Of a stretch of DNA of 64,000 nucleotides, positions 8,190-20,578 are shown in pieces. The stretch is from Pseudomonas siliginis (GTDB taxonomy: Bacteria > Pseudomonadota > Gammaproteobacteria > Pseudomonadales > Pseudomonadaceae). Every line of letters starts with the position of its first letter. Position 1 is the stretch's first letter. The stretch lies in the NCBI RefSeq assembly GCF_019145195.1, contig NZ_JAHSTW010000004.1:62001-126000 (forward strand). The letters are read 5' to 3'. The position numbers and the translations under genes were made by a program. The notes below the pieces were generated by a model. It saw only the letters and a program-made list of their open reading frames with translations, ran no database searches and had not been told where the DNA came from.

Positions 8190-9098
8190 TTAACGGACTG
8201 ACGAGTTTGCAGGCTTCACCACCGCCGGCTTCAACACCAGCCACAACGCCGCCGCAATCAGCACCCCGCCATAAATGTGCGCCATCGACAATGGCTCATC
8301 CAGCAGCAACGCCCCCCACAACACGCCGAACGGCGGGATCATGAAGGTCACGGTCATCGATTTCACCGGGCCGATCGAGCTGAGCAGGCGGAAATAGATG
8401 ATGTAGGCAAACGCCGTGCAACCCAGGCCCAGGCCGAGCAGCGACAGCCAGACCTGCCAGCCGCCCCAGCTGACCGGCGGCGCGGTGATGGTGCTGTAGG
8501 CGAACAACGGCAGCAAAAACAACGTCGCCCCGAGCATGCTGCCCAGTGCCGACAAACGGCTGTCTAGCCCACCGGCCTGATCCAGCCAGCGCCGTGCAAG
8601 GAATCCGGCAAAGCCGTAGCAAGTGGTCGCCAGCAGGCACGCGACCGCGCCCATCAGCAGTTGCAGGTCGAAGGCCACGGGACCGGCGCGTGTCAGCACG
8701 CCGACGCCGAACAGGCCGAGGAACACACCGCCCAGCTTGGCAATCGTCAGTTTCTCGCTGAAGAACAAACCGCCAATCAACACGCCCATCAGCGGCGTGG
8801 TTGCATTGAAGATCGCCGAATAGCCGGCCGGCAATACTTGCGCCGCCACCGAATACAGCGTCGCCGGAATCCCCGAGTTGATTACGCCCAGCAGCATCAC
8901 GGTCTTCAGCTTGCCCTTGAAATCCCAGCTGATGCGCATCAGCCCAAGGATCACCAGCAGCCCGGCAGCCGCGATCGACACGCGAAAGAACCCGGTCGGG
9001 ATCGTGCCGATCACCGGGGCAATGATGCGCATGAACAGAAAACTCGCGCCCCATATAGCGGCTAGCGACAACATGCGGAAAATATCGACAGGGCTCAC
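8190..9098 (-). CDS. EamA/DMT-family transporter
   Basis: 302 residues starting at GTG with a strong ribosome-binding site (AAGGAAGGAGCCCGCC). About ten hydrophobic segments form two EamA halves; the first begins SLAAIWGASFLFMRI, a common DMT opening, and a late one contains FMIPPFGVLWGALLLDEPLS, the typical ninth-helix signature. It is likely an inner-membrane exporter of small metabolites, substrate unknown. It shares little obvious identity with the upstream convergent EamA protein, so a recent tandem duplication is unlikely. It is divergent from aceK with about 215 bases between starts. Confidence 0.88.
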   Translation of the reverse strand: MSPVDIFRMLSLAAIWGASFLFMRIIAPVIGTIPTGFFRVSIAAAGLLVILGLMRISWDFKGKLKTVMLLGVINSGIPATLYSVAAQVLPAGYSAIFNATTPLMGVLIGGLFFSEKLTIAKLGGVFLGLFGVGVLTRAGPVAFDLQLLMGAVACLLATTCYGFAGFLARRWLDQAGGLDSRLSALGSMLGATLFLLPLFAYSTITAPPVSWGGWQVWLSLLGLGLGCTAFAYIIYFRLLSSIGPVKSMTVTFMIPPFGVLWGALLLDEPLSMAHIYGGVLIAAALWLVLKPAVVKPANSSVR

Positions 9099-9312
9099 GG
9101 CGGGCTCCTTCCTTGATCGGGACGAGAGTGTTGCCGAGCGTCCGGATCATGGCAACCGCTATTCGGGCTTTTAATTCTGCCTTGGGATTAACCTGCGCGA
9201 GAAACCCCGTCAACGGTCAGCGCTGTATCGGTTTTGGCAGAAATTGCGCTTTTCCTGCGAGCGTTTCCGTGACTAAGCTCAGACCAACCGAATTTCCGCC
9301 GAGGTTTCATTT

Positions 9313-11034
9313 ATGTCGCAGCAATGGCCAGCCACCGAGATCGCGCGGATGATCCTCGCCGGCTTCGACGATTACCGCGAACATTTTCGCCGCATCACCG
9401 ATGGTGCGCGGGAGCGCTTCGAACAGGCGCGCTGGCAGGAGGCGCAGGCCGCCTCGGCGGCGCGGATCAATCTGTACGAAGAAAAGGTCGGCGAAACCGT
9501 TGCTCGCCTGCGCGAGTATTTCGATGACGAAACCCTGATGAACGTCAGCTGCTGGCCGCTGGTGAAAAGCGCCTACATCAGTGTGATTGACCTGCGCTTC
9601 GACGATGAGCTGTCCGAAACCTGGTACAACTCGATTTTTTGCGGGCTGTTCAGCCACGACCTGATCAGCGACGGCTGCATGTTCATCCACACCACGCGCC
9701 CGAGCCTGCGCCGCGCCCGCGCCGCGCAAACCCGTACGTACAAGCCGCAGGGCCAGCTGTCCGGGATGCTCGCCAGCATCTTCGCCGACTACCGCTTCAG
9801 CGAAGATTACGCCGATCTGCCTGGCGATCTGCTGCGGCTCGAAGCACAACTGCGCGAGAACCTGCCGGACTGGGTGTGCAAGGACCCGGAGCTGAGCGTC
9901 GAGCTATTTTCCTCGGTGCTCTACCGCAACAAGGGCGCGTATCTGGTCGGACGCATCTACACCCGCGACGAGCAATGGCCGCTGGTGATTCCGTTGTTGC
10001 ACCGCGAAGGTCGGGGCATTCAGATCGATGCGTTGATCACCGACGAAGCCGATGTGTCGATCATCTTCTCGTTTACCCGTTCGTATTTCATGGTCGATGT
10101 CCCGGTGCCGGCAGAGTTCATCGGTTTTCTGCGGCGCATCCTGCCGGGCAAGCACATCGCCGAGCTGTACACCTCGATCGGCTTCTACAAGCACGGCAAG
10201 TCGGAGTTCTACCGCGCGCTGATCAATCACCTGGCCAATACCGACGACCAGTTCATCATGGCCCCGGGCGTGCGCGGCATGGTCATGAGCGTGTTTACCC
10301 TGCCGGGTTTCAATACTGTGTTCAAAATCATCAAGGACCGCTTTTCGCCGTCGAAAAACGTCGACCGGGCCACGGTGATCGAAAAGTATCGTCTGGTGAA
10401 AAGCGTCGATCGGGTCGGGCGTATGGCCGATACCCAGGAGTTTGCTGATTTTCGCTTTCCGCTGAGCAAGTTCGATCCGGCGTGTCTCGAAGAGCTGCTT
10501 GAAGTGGCGCCGTCGACGGTTTCGGTCGAAGGCGAGACCGTGCTGATCCGCCACTGCTGGACCGAGCGGCGGATGACTCCGCTCAACCTGTATCTGGAAA
10601 ACGCCAACGACGCCCAGGTACGTGAAGCGCTGGAAGATTACGGTCTGGCGATCAAGCAATTGGCGGCGGCAAATATCTTTCCCGGCGACATGCTGTTGAA
10701 AAACTTCGGCGTCACCCGTCACGGGCGCGTGGTGTTTTACGATTACGACGAAATCTGTTTCCTGACCGAAGCCAACTTCCGCCACATCCCGCAAGCGCGC
10801 ACGCCGGAGGACGAAATGGCCTCCGAGCCGTGGTACTCGATCGGACCGCTGGACGTGTTTCCCGAAGAGTTTCCGCCGTTCCTGTTTGCCGATTCGGGCC
10901 AGCGGAAATTGTTCGATCAATTGCACGGCGAGTTGTACAACGCCGATTACTGGAAGGGCTTGCAGGAGGCGATTCGGGCGGGGAAGGTCATCGACGTCTT
11001 CCCATACCGGCGCAAGGGCCTCGACAACGAATAA
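9313..11034 (+). CDS. aceK: Isocitrate dehydrogenase kinase/phosphatase
   Basis: 573 residues, the normal AceK length. This bifunctional cytoplasmic enzyme phosphorylates and dephosphorylates isocitrate dehydrogenase to divert isocitrate into the glyoxylate shunt during growth on acetate or fatty acids. The AceK-specific ATP loop is APGVRGMVM at residues 317-325, followed by FKIIKDRF containing the expected ATP-binding Lys338. The C-terminal kinase part includes [12 protein letters not shown] and VVFYDYDEI, equivalent to the catalytic and metal-binding segments. As usual in Pseudomonas it is not adjacent to aceA or aceB. Confidence 0.97.
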   Translation: MSQQWPATEIARMILAGFDDYREHFRRITDGARERFEQARWQEAQAASAARINLYEEKVGETVARLREYFDDETLMNVSCWPLVKSAYISVIDLRFDDELSETWYNSIFCGLFSHDLISDGCMFIHTTRPSLRRARAAQTRTYKPQGQLSGMLASIFADYRFSEDYADLPGDLLRLEAQLRENLPDWVCKDPELSVELFSSVLYRNKGAYLVGRIYTRDEQWPLVIPLLHREGRGIQIDALITDEADVSIIFSFTRSYFMVDVPVPAEFIGFLRRILPGKHIAELYTSIGFYKHGKSEFYRALINHLANTDDQFIMAPGVRGMVMSVFTLPGFNTVFKIIKDRFSPSKNVDRATVIEKYRLVKSVDRVGRMADTQEFADFRFPLSKFDPACLEELLEVAPSTVSVEGETVLIRHCWTERRMTPLNLYLENANDAQVREALEDYGLAIKQLAAANIFPGDMLLKNFGVTRHGRVVFYDYDEICFLTEANFRHIPQARTPEDEMASEPWYSIGPLDVFPEEFPPFLFADSGQRKLFDQLHGELYNADYWKGLQEAIRAGKVIDVFPYRRKGLDNE

Positions 11035-11040
11035 CAAGAC

Positions 11041-11120
11041 GCAGCTGCAAGTGGCAAGCTTCAAGCTGCAAGTTGAAAGCCGCAGTGACTTGCGGCTTGT
11101 AGCTTGGCGCTTGCAGCTGC
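11041..11120. repeat. 80-bp inverted repeat of GCTTGCAG type
   Basis: Ends are GCAGCTGCAAG and CTTGCAGCTGC, with further CAAGCT/AGCTTG units inside, forming a long imperfect hairpin between aceK and hrpA. A related copy lies at 17662-17718. Confidence 0.8.
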
Positions 11121-11173
11121 TTTTCTGCCACAATCCGCCCCCTGCATAAATAGACGACCGAATTGCCTACCCG

Positions 11174-15085
<3,912 letters not shown>

Positions 15086-15489
15086 CCTGCAGCCATACAC
15101 AGTCCCCCTGTGGAAGCGGTCTTTGTGGCGAGGGGATTTATCCCCGCTGGGTGGCGAAGCCGCCCCAAAACCTACGACCTCGGTTCATCAGCTATACCGA
15201 GCGTGGTGGGTTGGCGACTGCTTCGCAGTCGAACGGGGATAAATCCCCCTCGCCACAGAGTTGAGTTCATATGGTGAATGGCAGTTGTGCTTGAGAACGG
15301 CGCCAAAACCTCGGGTTTATGGCAAACTTCGCCACCATAACCCGCCGTTTCGCGACCCAGAGCCTTCGGCCGTGTCGCGCTGCGGAATAAAACGATGCCA
15401 GGTTTGCGTCCCCCGGATGGGAATAGACCCTTTGCGTGTTGGTACGACGGTTCCAGCACTTTCTGCCTGAACAGATTAGAGAAACGACC
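15086..15489. other. 404-bp gene-free stretch with a 134-bp inverted repeat
   Basis: Bases 15124-15145 (TGTGGCGAGGGGATTTATCC then CC) are inversely repeated at 15235-15257, one extra C being the only difference, and a small hairpin GACTGCTTCGCAGTC lies between. It is a Pseudomonas-type dispersed repeat. The remaining 230 bases, up to the ketoacyl synthase start, probably carry its promoter; I found no convincing -35/-10 pair. Confidence 0.7.
15124..15257. repeat. 134-bp inverted repeat, GGGGATTTATCCCC type
   Basis: 22-23 bp terminal arms, each containing the palindrome GGGGATTTATCCCC. It is located 38 bases after the hrpA stop, so it could act as a transcript-end structure. Confidence 0.85.
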
Positions 15490-16611
15490 ATGCATAACGT
15501 CGTCATCAGCGGCACCGGCCTGTACACACCGGCCAACAGCATCTCCAACGAAGAGCTGGTGCAGTCTTTCAATACCTACGTCGCCCAGTTCAACGCCGAT
15601 AACGCCGAGGCCATTGCCAGCGGTGAAGTCCAGGCCCTGACCGAATCCAGCGCCGCGTTCATCGAAAAAGCCTCTGGCATCAAGAGCCGCTTTGTCATGG
15701 ACAAGGACGGCATCCTCGATCCACAACGCATGGCCCCGCGCCTGCCCGAGCGTTCCAACGATGAATGGTCGGTGCTCTGCCAGATGGCCGTTGGCGCTGC
15801 CGAACAAGCCCTGCAACGAGCCGGCAAAACCGCAGCCGACATCGACGGCGTGATCGTCGCCTGTTCGAATCTGCAACGCGCCTACCCGGCCATCGCCATC
15901 GAAGTCCAGGAAGCGCTGGGCATTGAAGGTTTCGGTTTCGACATGAACGTGGCGTGTTCTTCCGCCACCTTCGGCATCCAGGCCGCCGCCAACAGCGTGC
16001 AACTGGGCCAGGCGCGGGCGATCCTGATGGTCAACCCGGAGGTCTGCACCGGGCACTTGAACTTTCGTGATCGCGACAGCCATTTCATCTTCGGCGATGC
16101 CGCGACTGCGGTGATCATCGAACGTGCGGATCTGGCGACCTCCCCGTACCAGTTCGACGTGGTCAGCACCAAATTGCTGACCAAGTTCTCCAACAACATC
16201 CGCAATAACTTCGGCTTCCTCAACCGAGCGGCGGAAGAGGGCATCGGTGCCCGCGACAAGCTGTTCGTGCAGGAAGGCCGCAAGGTGTTCAAGGATGTCT
16301 GCCCGATGGTCGCCGAGCTGATTGGCGAGCACCTGGAAGAGAACCAGCTCAACGTCGGCGACGTGAAGCGTTTCTGGCTGCACCAGGCCAACCTGAGTAT
16401 GAACCACCTGATCGTGCGCAAGCTGCTCGGCCGCGAAGCTACCGAAGAAGAAGCCCCGGTGATTCTCGACAGCTACGCCAACACCAGCTCGGCCGGTTCG
16501 GTCATTGCCTTCCACAAATACCAGGATGATCTGGCCTCGGGTTCGCTGGCGGTGCTCAGTTCGTTTGGTGCCGGTTATTCGATCGGTAGCGTGTTGCTGC
16601 GCAAGCGCTGA
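15490..16611 (+). CDS. 3-oxoacyl-ACP synthase III family protein (FabH-like, PA3286-like)
   Basis: 373 residues with the thiolase-fold condensing-enzyme triad: C156 (NVACSSAT), H298 (WLHQANLS) and N331 (SYANTSS). It is longer than housekeeping FabH (about 320), with an insert around residues 30-90. In P. aeruginosa the homologous gene next to an ECF sigma factor (PA3286) takes acyl-CoA from beta-oxidation into fatty-acid synthesis; the same neighbour order here supports that assignment. It probably condenses medium-chain acyl-CoA with malonyl-ACP in the cytoplasm. The ATG follows AGAGAAACGACC. An upstream in-frame extension lacks similarity and was discarded. Confidence 0.88.
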   Translation: MHNVVISGTGLYTPANSISNEELVQSFNTYVAQFNADNAEAIASGEVQALTESSAAFIEKASGIKSRFVMDKDGILDPQRMAPRLPERSNDEWSVLCQMAVGAAEQALQRAGKTAADIDGVIVACSNLQRAYPAIAIEVQEALGIEGFGFDMNVACSSATFGIQAAANSVQLGQARAILMVNPEVCTGHLNFRDRDSHFIFGDAATAVIIERADLATSPYQFDVVSTKLLTKFSNNIRNNFGFLNRAAEEGIGARDKLFVQEGRKVFKDVCPMVAELIGEHLEENQLNVGDVKRFWLHQANLSMNHLIVRKLLGREATEEEAPVILDSYANTSSAGSVIAFHKYQDDLASGSLAVLSSFGAGYSIGSVLLRKR

Positions 16612-16746
16612 AACAGGTTAATTTCCCCTTAATCGCGTCGATCTTTCCTACATCCGAAGCGATTGAAACGCTGTAATTTTTCGGACGTCGCGGCAGGTGC
16701 ACACCTGCCGCGTTCATTTTCGAAGTCCGGACAAGGGGATTGATGG

Positions 16747-17358
16747 ATGGCGGCTGACGACACCCAACTGCTCACGCGCTTGCTGGCGGGGGAGCAAAAG
16801 GCTTTCAAGGAACTGGTCACCACATATCAGAGCGCCATGCGCGCCGTGGCTTACGCGATTGTCGGCCAGCGTCATGTCGAGGAAGTGGTGCAAGATGCCT
16901 GGCTGTCGGTGGTGCGTCATCTGGCCAGCTTCGAAGGCCGCTCCAGCCTCAAGACCTGGTTGCTGACCATCACCGCCAATTCGGCCAAGAGTCGCTACAA
17001 GCTCAATCGCCGGGAGGTCTTGCTCGACGACCTGCCATCGCCCCACGGCACCATCGGTGACGATCGCTTCTCTTCCAGCGATGGTCACTGGCTGGTCGCG
17101 CCGTTCGCCTGGCACCAGGACACCCCCGAAGCGCTACTCACCGAAAACGAACTGCGCGAATGCCTCGAACACACCTTGCTGAGTCTGTCCGAGTTGCAGA
17201 GCAGTGTCCTGCTGTTGCGCGAACGCCAGGGCCTGGAGCTGGAAGAGATCTGTAATCTTCTGGAGATTTCGCTATCCAATGTCCGCGTGCTGCTGCACCG
17301 GGCACGTTTGAAGGTCTTTGCGACCGTGGAACATTTTGAGGAGACAGGAGAATGTTGA
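16747..17358 (+). CDS. ECF-type RNA polymerase sigma factor
   Basis: 203 residues. The sigma-2 region spans about residues 8-80 (LLAGEQKAFKELV, VVQDAWLSVVRHLASFEGR, LKTWLLTITANSAKS). An unusually long linker (about 85-130) is rich in Asp, His and Trp. Sigma-4 runs from about 135 to 190, with the helix-turn-helix LELEEICNLLEISLSNVRVLLHRAR. Its gene overlaps the downstream zinc anti-sigma gene by 7 bases, the classical sigma/anti-sigma arrangement, and lies 135 bases after the FabH-like gene, a possible target. The matching P. aeruginosa locus is PA3285. The signal sensed is unknown. Another ATG lies 4 bases upstream in a different frame. Confidence 0.92.
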   Translation: MAADDTQLLTRLLAGEQKAFKELVTTYQSAMRAVAYAIVGQRHVEEVVQDAWLSVVRHLASFEGRSSLKTWLLTITANSAKSRYKLNRREVLLDDLPSPHGTIGDDRFSSSDGHWLVAPFAWHQDTPEALLTENELRECLEHTLLSLSELQSSVLLLRERQGLELEEICNLLEISLSNVRVLLHRARLKVFATVEHFEETGEC

Positions 17359-17588
17359 CCTGCAAGGAGCAAGTGGCACGATCCAGCGATTATCTCGATG
17401 GCCAACTGAGCTTTCGCGAGACGCTGATGGTGCGTCATCACCTGTTGTTCTGCCGCAACTGCCGGCGCTTCATGCGGCAGATGCGCGTGATGCAGGCAAC
17501 CCTGAAGGCGCTGCCGGAACAACCGGAAGAGGGAGTGGATGCTTTGGCTGAGCGTCTGGCGACGCAGAGGCGCGACGACAGTCCTTGA
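17352..17588 (+). CDS. Zinc-binding anti-sigma factor (zf-HC2 type), small and soluble
   Basis: 78 residues with the ZAS motif H30-x3-C34-x2-C37 and a further Cys4 near the N-terminus (MLTCKEQVARSSDYLDGQLS), the typical anti-sigma zinc-finger opening. No transmembrane segment is present, so it should sequester the ECF sigma factor in the cytoplasm; redox or metal sensing through the cysteines is a reasonable inference. Its ATG lies inside the 3' end of the sigma gene (7-base overlap, GAATGTTGA), giving translational coupling and balanced amounts. The Glu-rich C-terminus (LPEQPEEGVDALAERLA) is short compared with membrane-anchored anti-sigmas. Confidence 0.88.
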   Translation: MLTCKEQVARSSDYLDGQLSFRETLMVRHHLLFCRNCRRFMRQMRVMQATLKALPEQPEEGVDALAERLATQRRDDSP

Positions 17589-17661
17589 AAGAGTCAGCCC
17601 GGGGCAGCGTCAGCGAACGGATGATGGGGATCGCTGGCATTGCACCGGGCTGCAGGACATC

Positions 17662-17718
17662 AGCTTCGAACGACAAGTCGCAAGGGGAGCGGTGACTTGC
17701 AGCTTGTCGCTCGAAGCT
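17662..17718. repeat. 57-bp inverted repeat related to 11041-11120
   Basis: AGCTTCGAACGACAAG is inverted as CTTGTCGCTCGAAGCT with one mismatch. It lies between the anti-sigma gene and the convergent porin gene and may act as a two-way transcription end. Confidence 0.7.
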
Positions 17719-17731
17719 TGTAGCTGTTTTC

Positions 17732-19054
17732 TTAGAACTTCGCTTCAGCATCCAGCTGCAGGGTGTTGGCATCTGCATCGCGCTGGCTGCGGCTGGCGAA
17801 GTCGGCCTTGGTCAGGAAGTACGTGGCGCCGACGGCGAAGTTCTTGTCGATGTCGTAACCGACCTTGAACTTGTGCCCGCGCGAACCGGTGGTGCCGTTG
17901 GCGAAGTCGGAGTCGGTGAAGGCGCCGACCACGGCGTTGCGCTGCACGTCGCGATAGTTGTAGTCGAGGTTGAAGCCGAACACTTTCGACTTGGCGCCGA
18001 GCAACCATGCGGTGTCCTGATCGGTCACGGCATCGTTGTTCTTCACGTACTGGCCGTAGAACGACAGTGGCATTGGCAGGCCGCCGATGTCGATCTGGCT
18101 GAACCCTTCATACAGACGGAATTCGTTGTCGGCCGAGTTGCCGTTGACCGCCAGCGCGCACGGCGTCGAGGTGCCGGTGCAGCGGCTGTCTTCGTCGTTC
18201 TGGTAGGCGTAGACGCTGCCGCCGACGGTCATTTTCAGGTTGTCGGTGATGTTGAAGCGGCTGCCCAACTGGCCAGCGGTCAGGCGCAGGTCGTGGCGGA
18301 ATTGCACGCCGTCGCCGTCAACGTTGTCCTTGAGGTTGTAGTTACCCAGGCTGCCGAACAGTTCGGCGCTGCCGCCCAGTGGGTATTTGTAAGTAACGGC
18401 CAGACCTTCCGGGTTGATATCGCTGTCCCAGATCACGTCGCCCATGCTCACCCACGGTTGCAGCATCTTGCCGCCGATCACGTGCAGATTCTTGATCTGA
18501 TCAGGGTGATAGTCGATGTAGCCGAGGTCGAGCCAGATCTGCTTCTTGTCGAAGTAGTTGTCCTGATCCTGGTTGGTCGAACGCGCGTCGTCACCGCCGC
18601 CGGTGGCGATGCGGATGCCGGTGTCGACTTGCGGGTTGATCTCGGTGTAGGCGCCCAGACGCGCACGGATGCGCTGGCGATCCTTGTCGCGGCCGCCGTT
18701 GTTCGGCTCGCCGTCGATCTTGATGGTTTCCTGACGGATGCGTACGTCGCCCTTGAATTGGGTCTTGGCCGCCCAGGCCAGTTTCTGATCGAACAGGCTC
18801 TGTTCGTTGGTCTTCTTCGCGACCGCCGCCACTTGTTCGTTGGTTTCCTGCTGCGCCTGTTGGGCGATTTGCTGAGCCTTCTGATCCTTGGCCAGTTCTG
18901 TTTGCAGCTCGATGTACTGCGCCTGGGAAATCGACCCGTTGGCCTTGAGCATGTCGAGCAGTTTGGCGTCGACTGCAGCACTGGCCGGAACGCTCATGGC
19001 CAGCAACAAGCCGCCGCACAGGGCCGCTGCAGTTTTCGTGGAAGCAAGACGCAT
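17732..19054 (-). CDS. Putative porin (Porin_5-like) with N-terminal coiled coil
   Basis: 440 residues. The signal peptide MRLASTKTAAALCGGLLLAM ends at VPASAA. A Gln/Ala/Glu-rich segment (about residues 45-95: LQTELAKDQKAQQIAQQAQQ) is predicted to form a coiled coil. A 16-stranded-type beta barrel follows, with alternating aromatic strands, and the chain ends in F (LDAEAKF), a BAM-recognised C-terminus. The coiled coil suggests trimerisation or peptidoglycan contact. Diffusion of small solutes across the outer membrane is expected; the substrate is unknown. I took the ATG followed by a good signal peptide rather than the upstream GTG. It is convergent with the anti-sigma gene. Confidence 0.85.
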   Translation of the reverse strand: MRLASTKTAAALCGGLLLAMSVPASAAVDAKLLDMLKANGSISQAQYIELQTELAKDQKAQQIAQQAQQETNEQVAAVAKKTNEQSLFDQKLAWAAKTQFKGDVRIRQETIKIDGEPNNGGRDKDRQRIRARLGAYTEINPQVDTGIRIATGGGDDARSTNQDQDNYFDKKQIWLDLGYIDYHPDQIKNLHVIGGKMLQPWVSMGDVIWDSDINPEGLAVTYKYPLGGSAELFGSLGNYNLKDNVDGDGVQFRHDLRLTAGQLGSRFNITDNLKMTVGGSVYAYQNDEDSRCTGTSTPCALAVNGNSADNEFRLYEGFSQIDIGGLPMPLSFYGQYVKNNDAVTDQDTAWLLGAKSKVFGFNLDYNYRDVQRNAVVGAFTDSDFANGTTGSRGHKFKVGYDIDKNFAVGATYFLTKADFASRSQRDADANTLQLDAEAKF

Positions 19055-19101
19055 AGCAATCTCCGAAGATGAAGGGGATGGCTGAACCATCCTGGGCACA
19101 A

Positions 19102-19117
19102 CCGGCCTGAAGGCCGG
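19102..19117. promoter_or_regulatory. Perfect hairpin in the porin leader
   Basis: CCGGCC-TGAA-GGCCGG, about 50 bases upstream of the porin start codon. On the minus-strand transcript it could sit in the 5' untranslated region and affect stability or small-RNA control, both common for porins. Confidence 0.4.
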
Positions 19118-19335
19118 AAAACTGTGTCCGGGTTAGAACCCGGCGCTCTAAAAACAGGCGCCAGTATCGCGATGGTTTATGACAGAGCGGTGGCACAGTG
19201 ATGGCAGGTTGATGACGATGCGTATCAGGCGTGAACTATCGAGTTAGAGCGCTGTCGGCCGATTGAGCGTGTGCAACGGGGTCGCGATCAGCGATACTCG
19301 CCGGGCTTTGTCGCCAAGCTGTGGAGTGCCAGTGA

Positions 19336-20460
19336 ATGCCGTTGCAACGCCTGCAAAACCTGTCAGAAATCGCCCCGGCAAGCTGGGATGCGCTGGTGCC
19401 GGACAACCAGCCGTTCCTGCGCCACGCCTTCCTCAGCGCGCTGGAAGACAGCGGCAGTGTCGGCCCGCATTCAGGCTGGCAGCCCGAACATTTACTGCAC
19501 ATCGAAGATGATCGACTGATCGCCGCACTGCCCAGTTATCGCAAGTGGCATTCCTACGGCGAGTACGTCTTCGATCACGGTTGGGCCGACGCCTGCGCGC
19601 GTGCCGGCATCGATTACTACCCCAAACTCCTGACCGCAGTGCCCTTCAGTCCGGTCAGCGGTCCGCGCTTGCTGGCGGCAACAGTGGAGGACGGTTTCGA
19701 ACTGCTGAAAAGCCTGCCGGGCTATCTGCAGATCGAAGAACTCTCCAGCGCGCACATCAATTTCACCGATCCGTTTACTGATGCGGCGATGGCCGAGCAA
19801 CCGGGCTGGCTGCAGCGCATCGGCTGTCAATATCACTGGCAGAACCGTGGTTACCGCGACTTTCAGGACTTCCTCGACGCCCTCAGCTCTCGCAAGCGCA
19901 AGCAGATGCGCAAGGAACGCGAGCAGGTGGCGGGGCAGGGCTTTGAGTTCGAGTGGCTGGAGGGGCGAGAGCTGGGCGAGGCGCAGTGGGATTTCGTGTA
20001 CGCCTGCTATGCCAACACTTATGCGGTGCGGCGTCAGACGCCGTACCTTACGCGCGAGTTCTTCAGTCTGCTGGCTGAACGCATGCCCGAAGCGATTCGC
20101 GTGGTCCTGGCCAAACAGGGCTCACGGCCGGTGGCGATGGCGTTCAGTCTGGTCGGTGGCGACAGTTTCTACGGGCGTTATTGGGGCTGCCTGGCCGAGT
20201 TTGATCGGCTGCATTTCGAGACGTGTTTTTATCAGGGCATGGACTACGCGATTGCCCATGGCATCCAGCGTTTCGACGCCGGGGCGCAGGGCGAGCACAA
20301 GTTGATTCGCGGCTTTGAACCGGTGATCACCCATTCCTGGCATTACCTGCGGCATCCGGGGTTGAAAGCGGCGGTGAAGGATTTCCTGCAACAGGAACGC
20401 GCCGGCATCCTCGCCTATGCCGAAGAAGCGAAAACCGCCTTGCCCTATCGCCAAGCATAG
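19336..20460 (+). CDS. FemAB-like GNAT protein (COG3146, 'peptidoglycan biosynthesis/recognition' family)
   Basis: 374 residues with the layout of the PF04339 family: two GNAT-like lobes, a long helical connector (LSSRKRKQMRKEREQV, about residues 178-193), then VAMAFSLVGGDSFYGRYWGC and FDAGAQGEHKLIRGFEP, the hallmark C-terminal motif. FemAB-like proteins transfer amino acids from aminoacyl-tRNA, but proteins of this subfamily are functionally uncharacterised in Pseudomonas, so no substrate is claimed. It is probably cytoplasmic. The gene stands alone, divergent from the porin and followed directly by a REP doublet 5 bases after the stop. Confidence 0.82.
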   Translation: MPLQRLQNLSEIAPASWDALVPDNQPFLRHAFLSALEDSGSVGPHSGWQPEHLLHIEDDRLIAALPSYRKWHSYGEYVFDHGWADACARAGIDYYPKLLTAVPFSPVSGPRLLAATVEDGFELLKSLPGYLQIEELSSAHINFTDPFTDAAMAEQPGWLQRIGCQYHWQNRGYRDFQDFLDALSSRKRKQMRKEREQVAGQGFEFEWLEGRELGEAQWDFVYACYANTYAVRRQTPYLTREFFSLLAERMPEAIRVVLAKQGSRPVAMAFSLVGGDSFYGRYWGCLAEFDRLHFETCFYQGMDYAIAHGIQRFDAGAQGEHKLIRGFEPVITHSWHYLRHPGLKAAVKDFLQQERAGILAYAEEAKTALPYRQA

Positions 20461-20464
20461 ATCC

Positions 20465-20555
20465 CTGTGGGAGCGAGCCTGCTCGCGAAAGCGTCGGGTC
20501 AGTTGACGAATTTGTCGCTGATCCACCGCATTCGCGAGCAGGCTCGCTCCCACAG
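20465..20555. repeat. REP doublet, 91-bp form
   Basis: CTGTGGGAGCGAGCCTGCTC with its inverse, both complete, 41 bp apart. Convergent context (FemAB-like gene and ABC exporter). Confidence 0.93.
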
Positions 20556-20578
20556 TTTTTTCACCGCACCGCCAGGCA

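Noticed and set aside
19191-19206. Sigma-54-like promoter TGGCACA-N4-TGGCA upstream of the FemAB-like gene
   Set aside because: One match with GG-N10-GC spacing but a changed -12 element and no nearby activator sites; too likely by chance.
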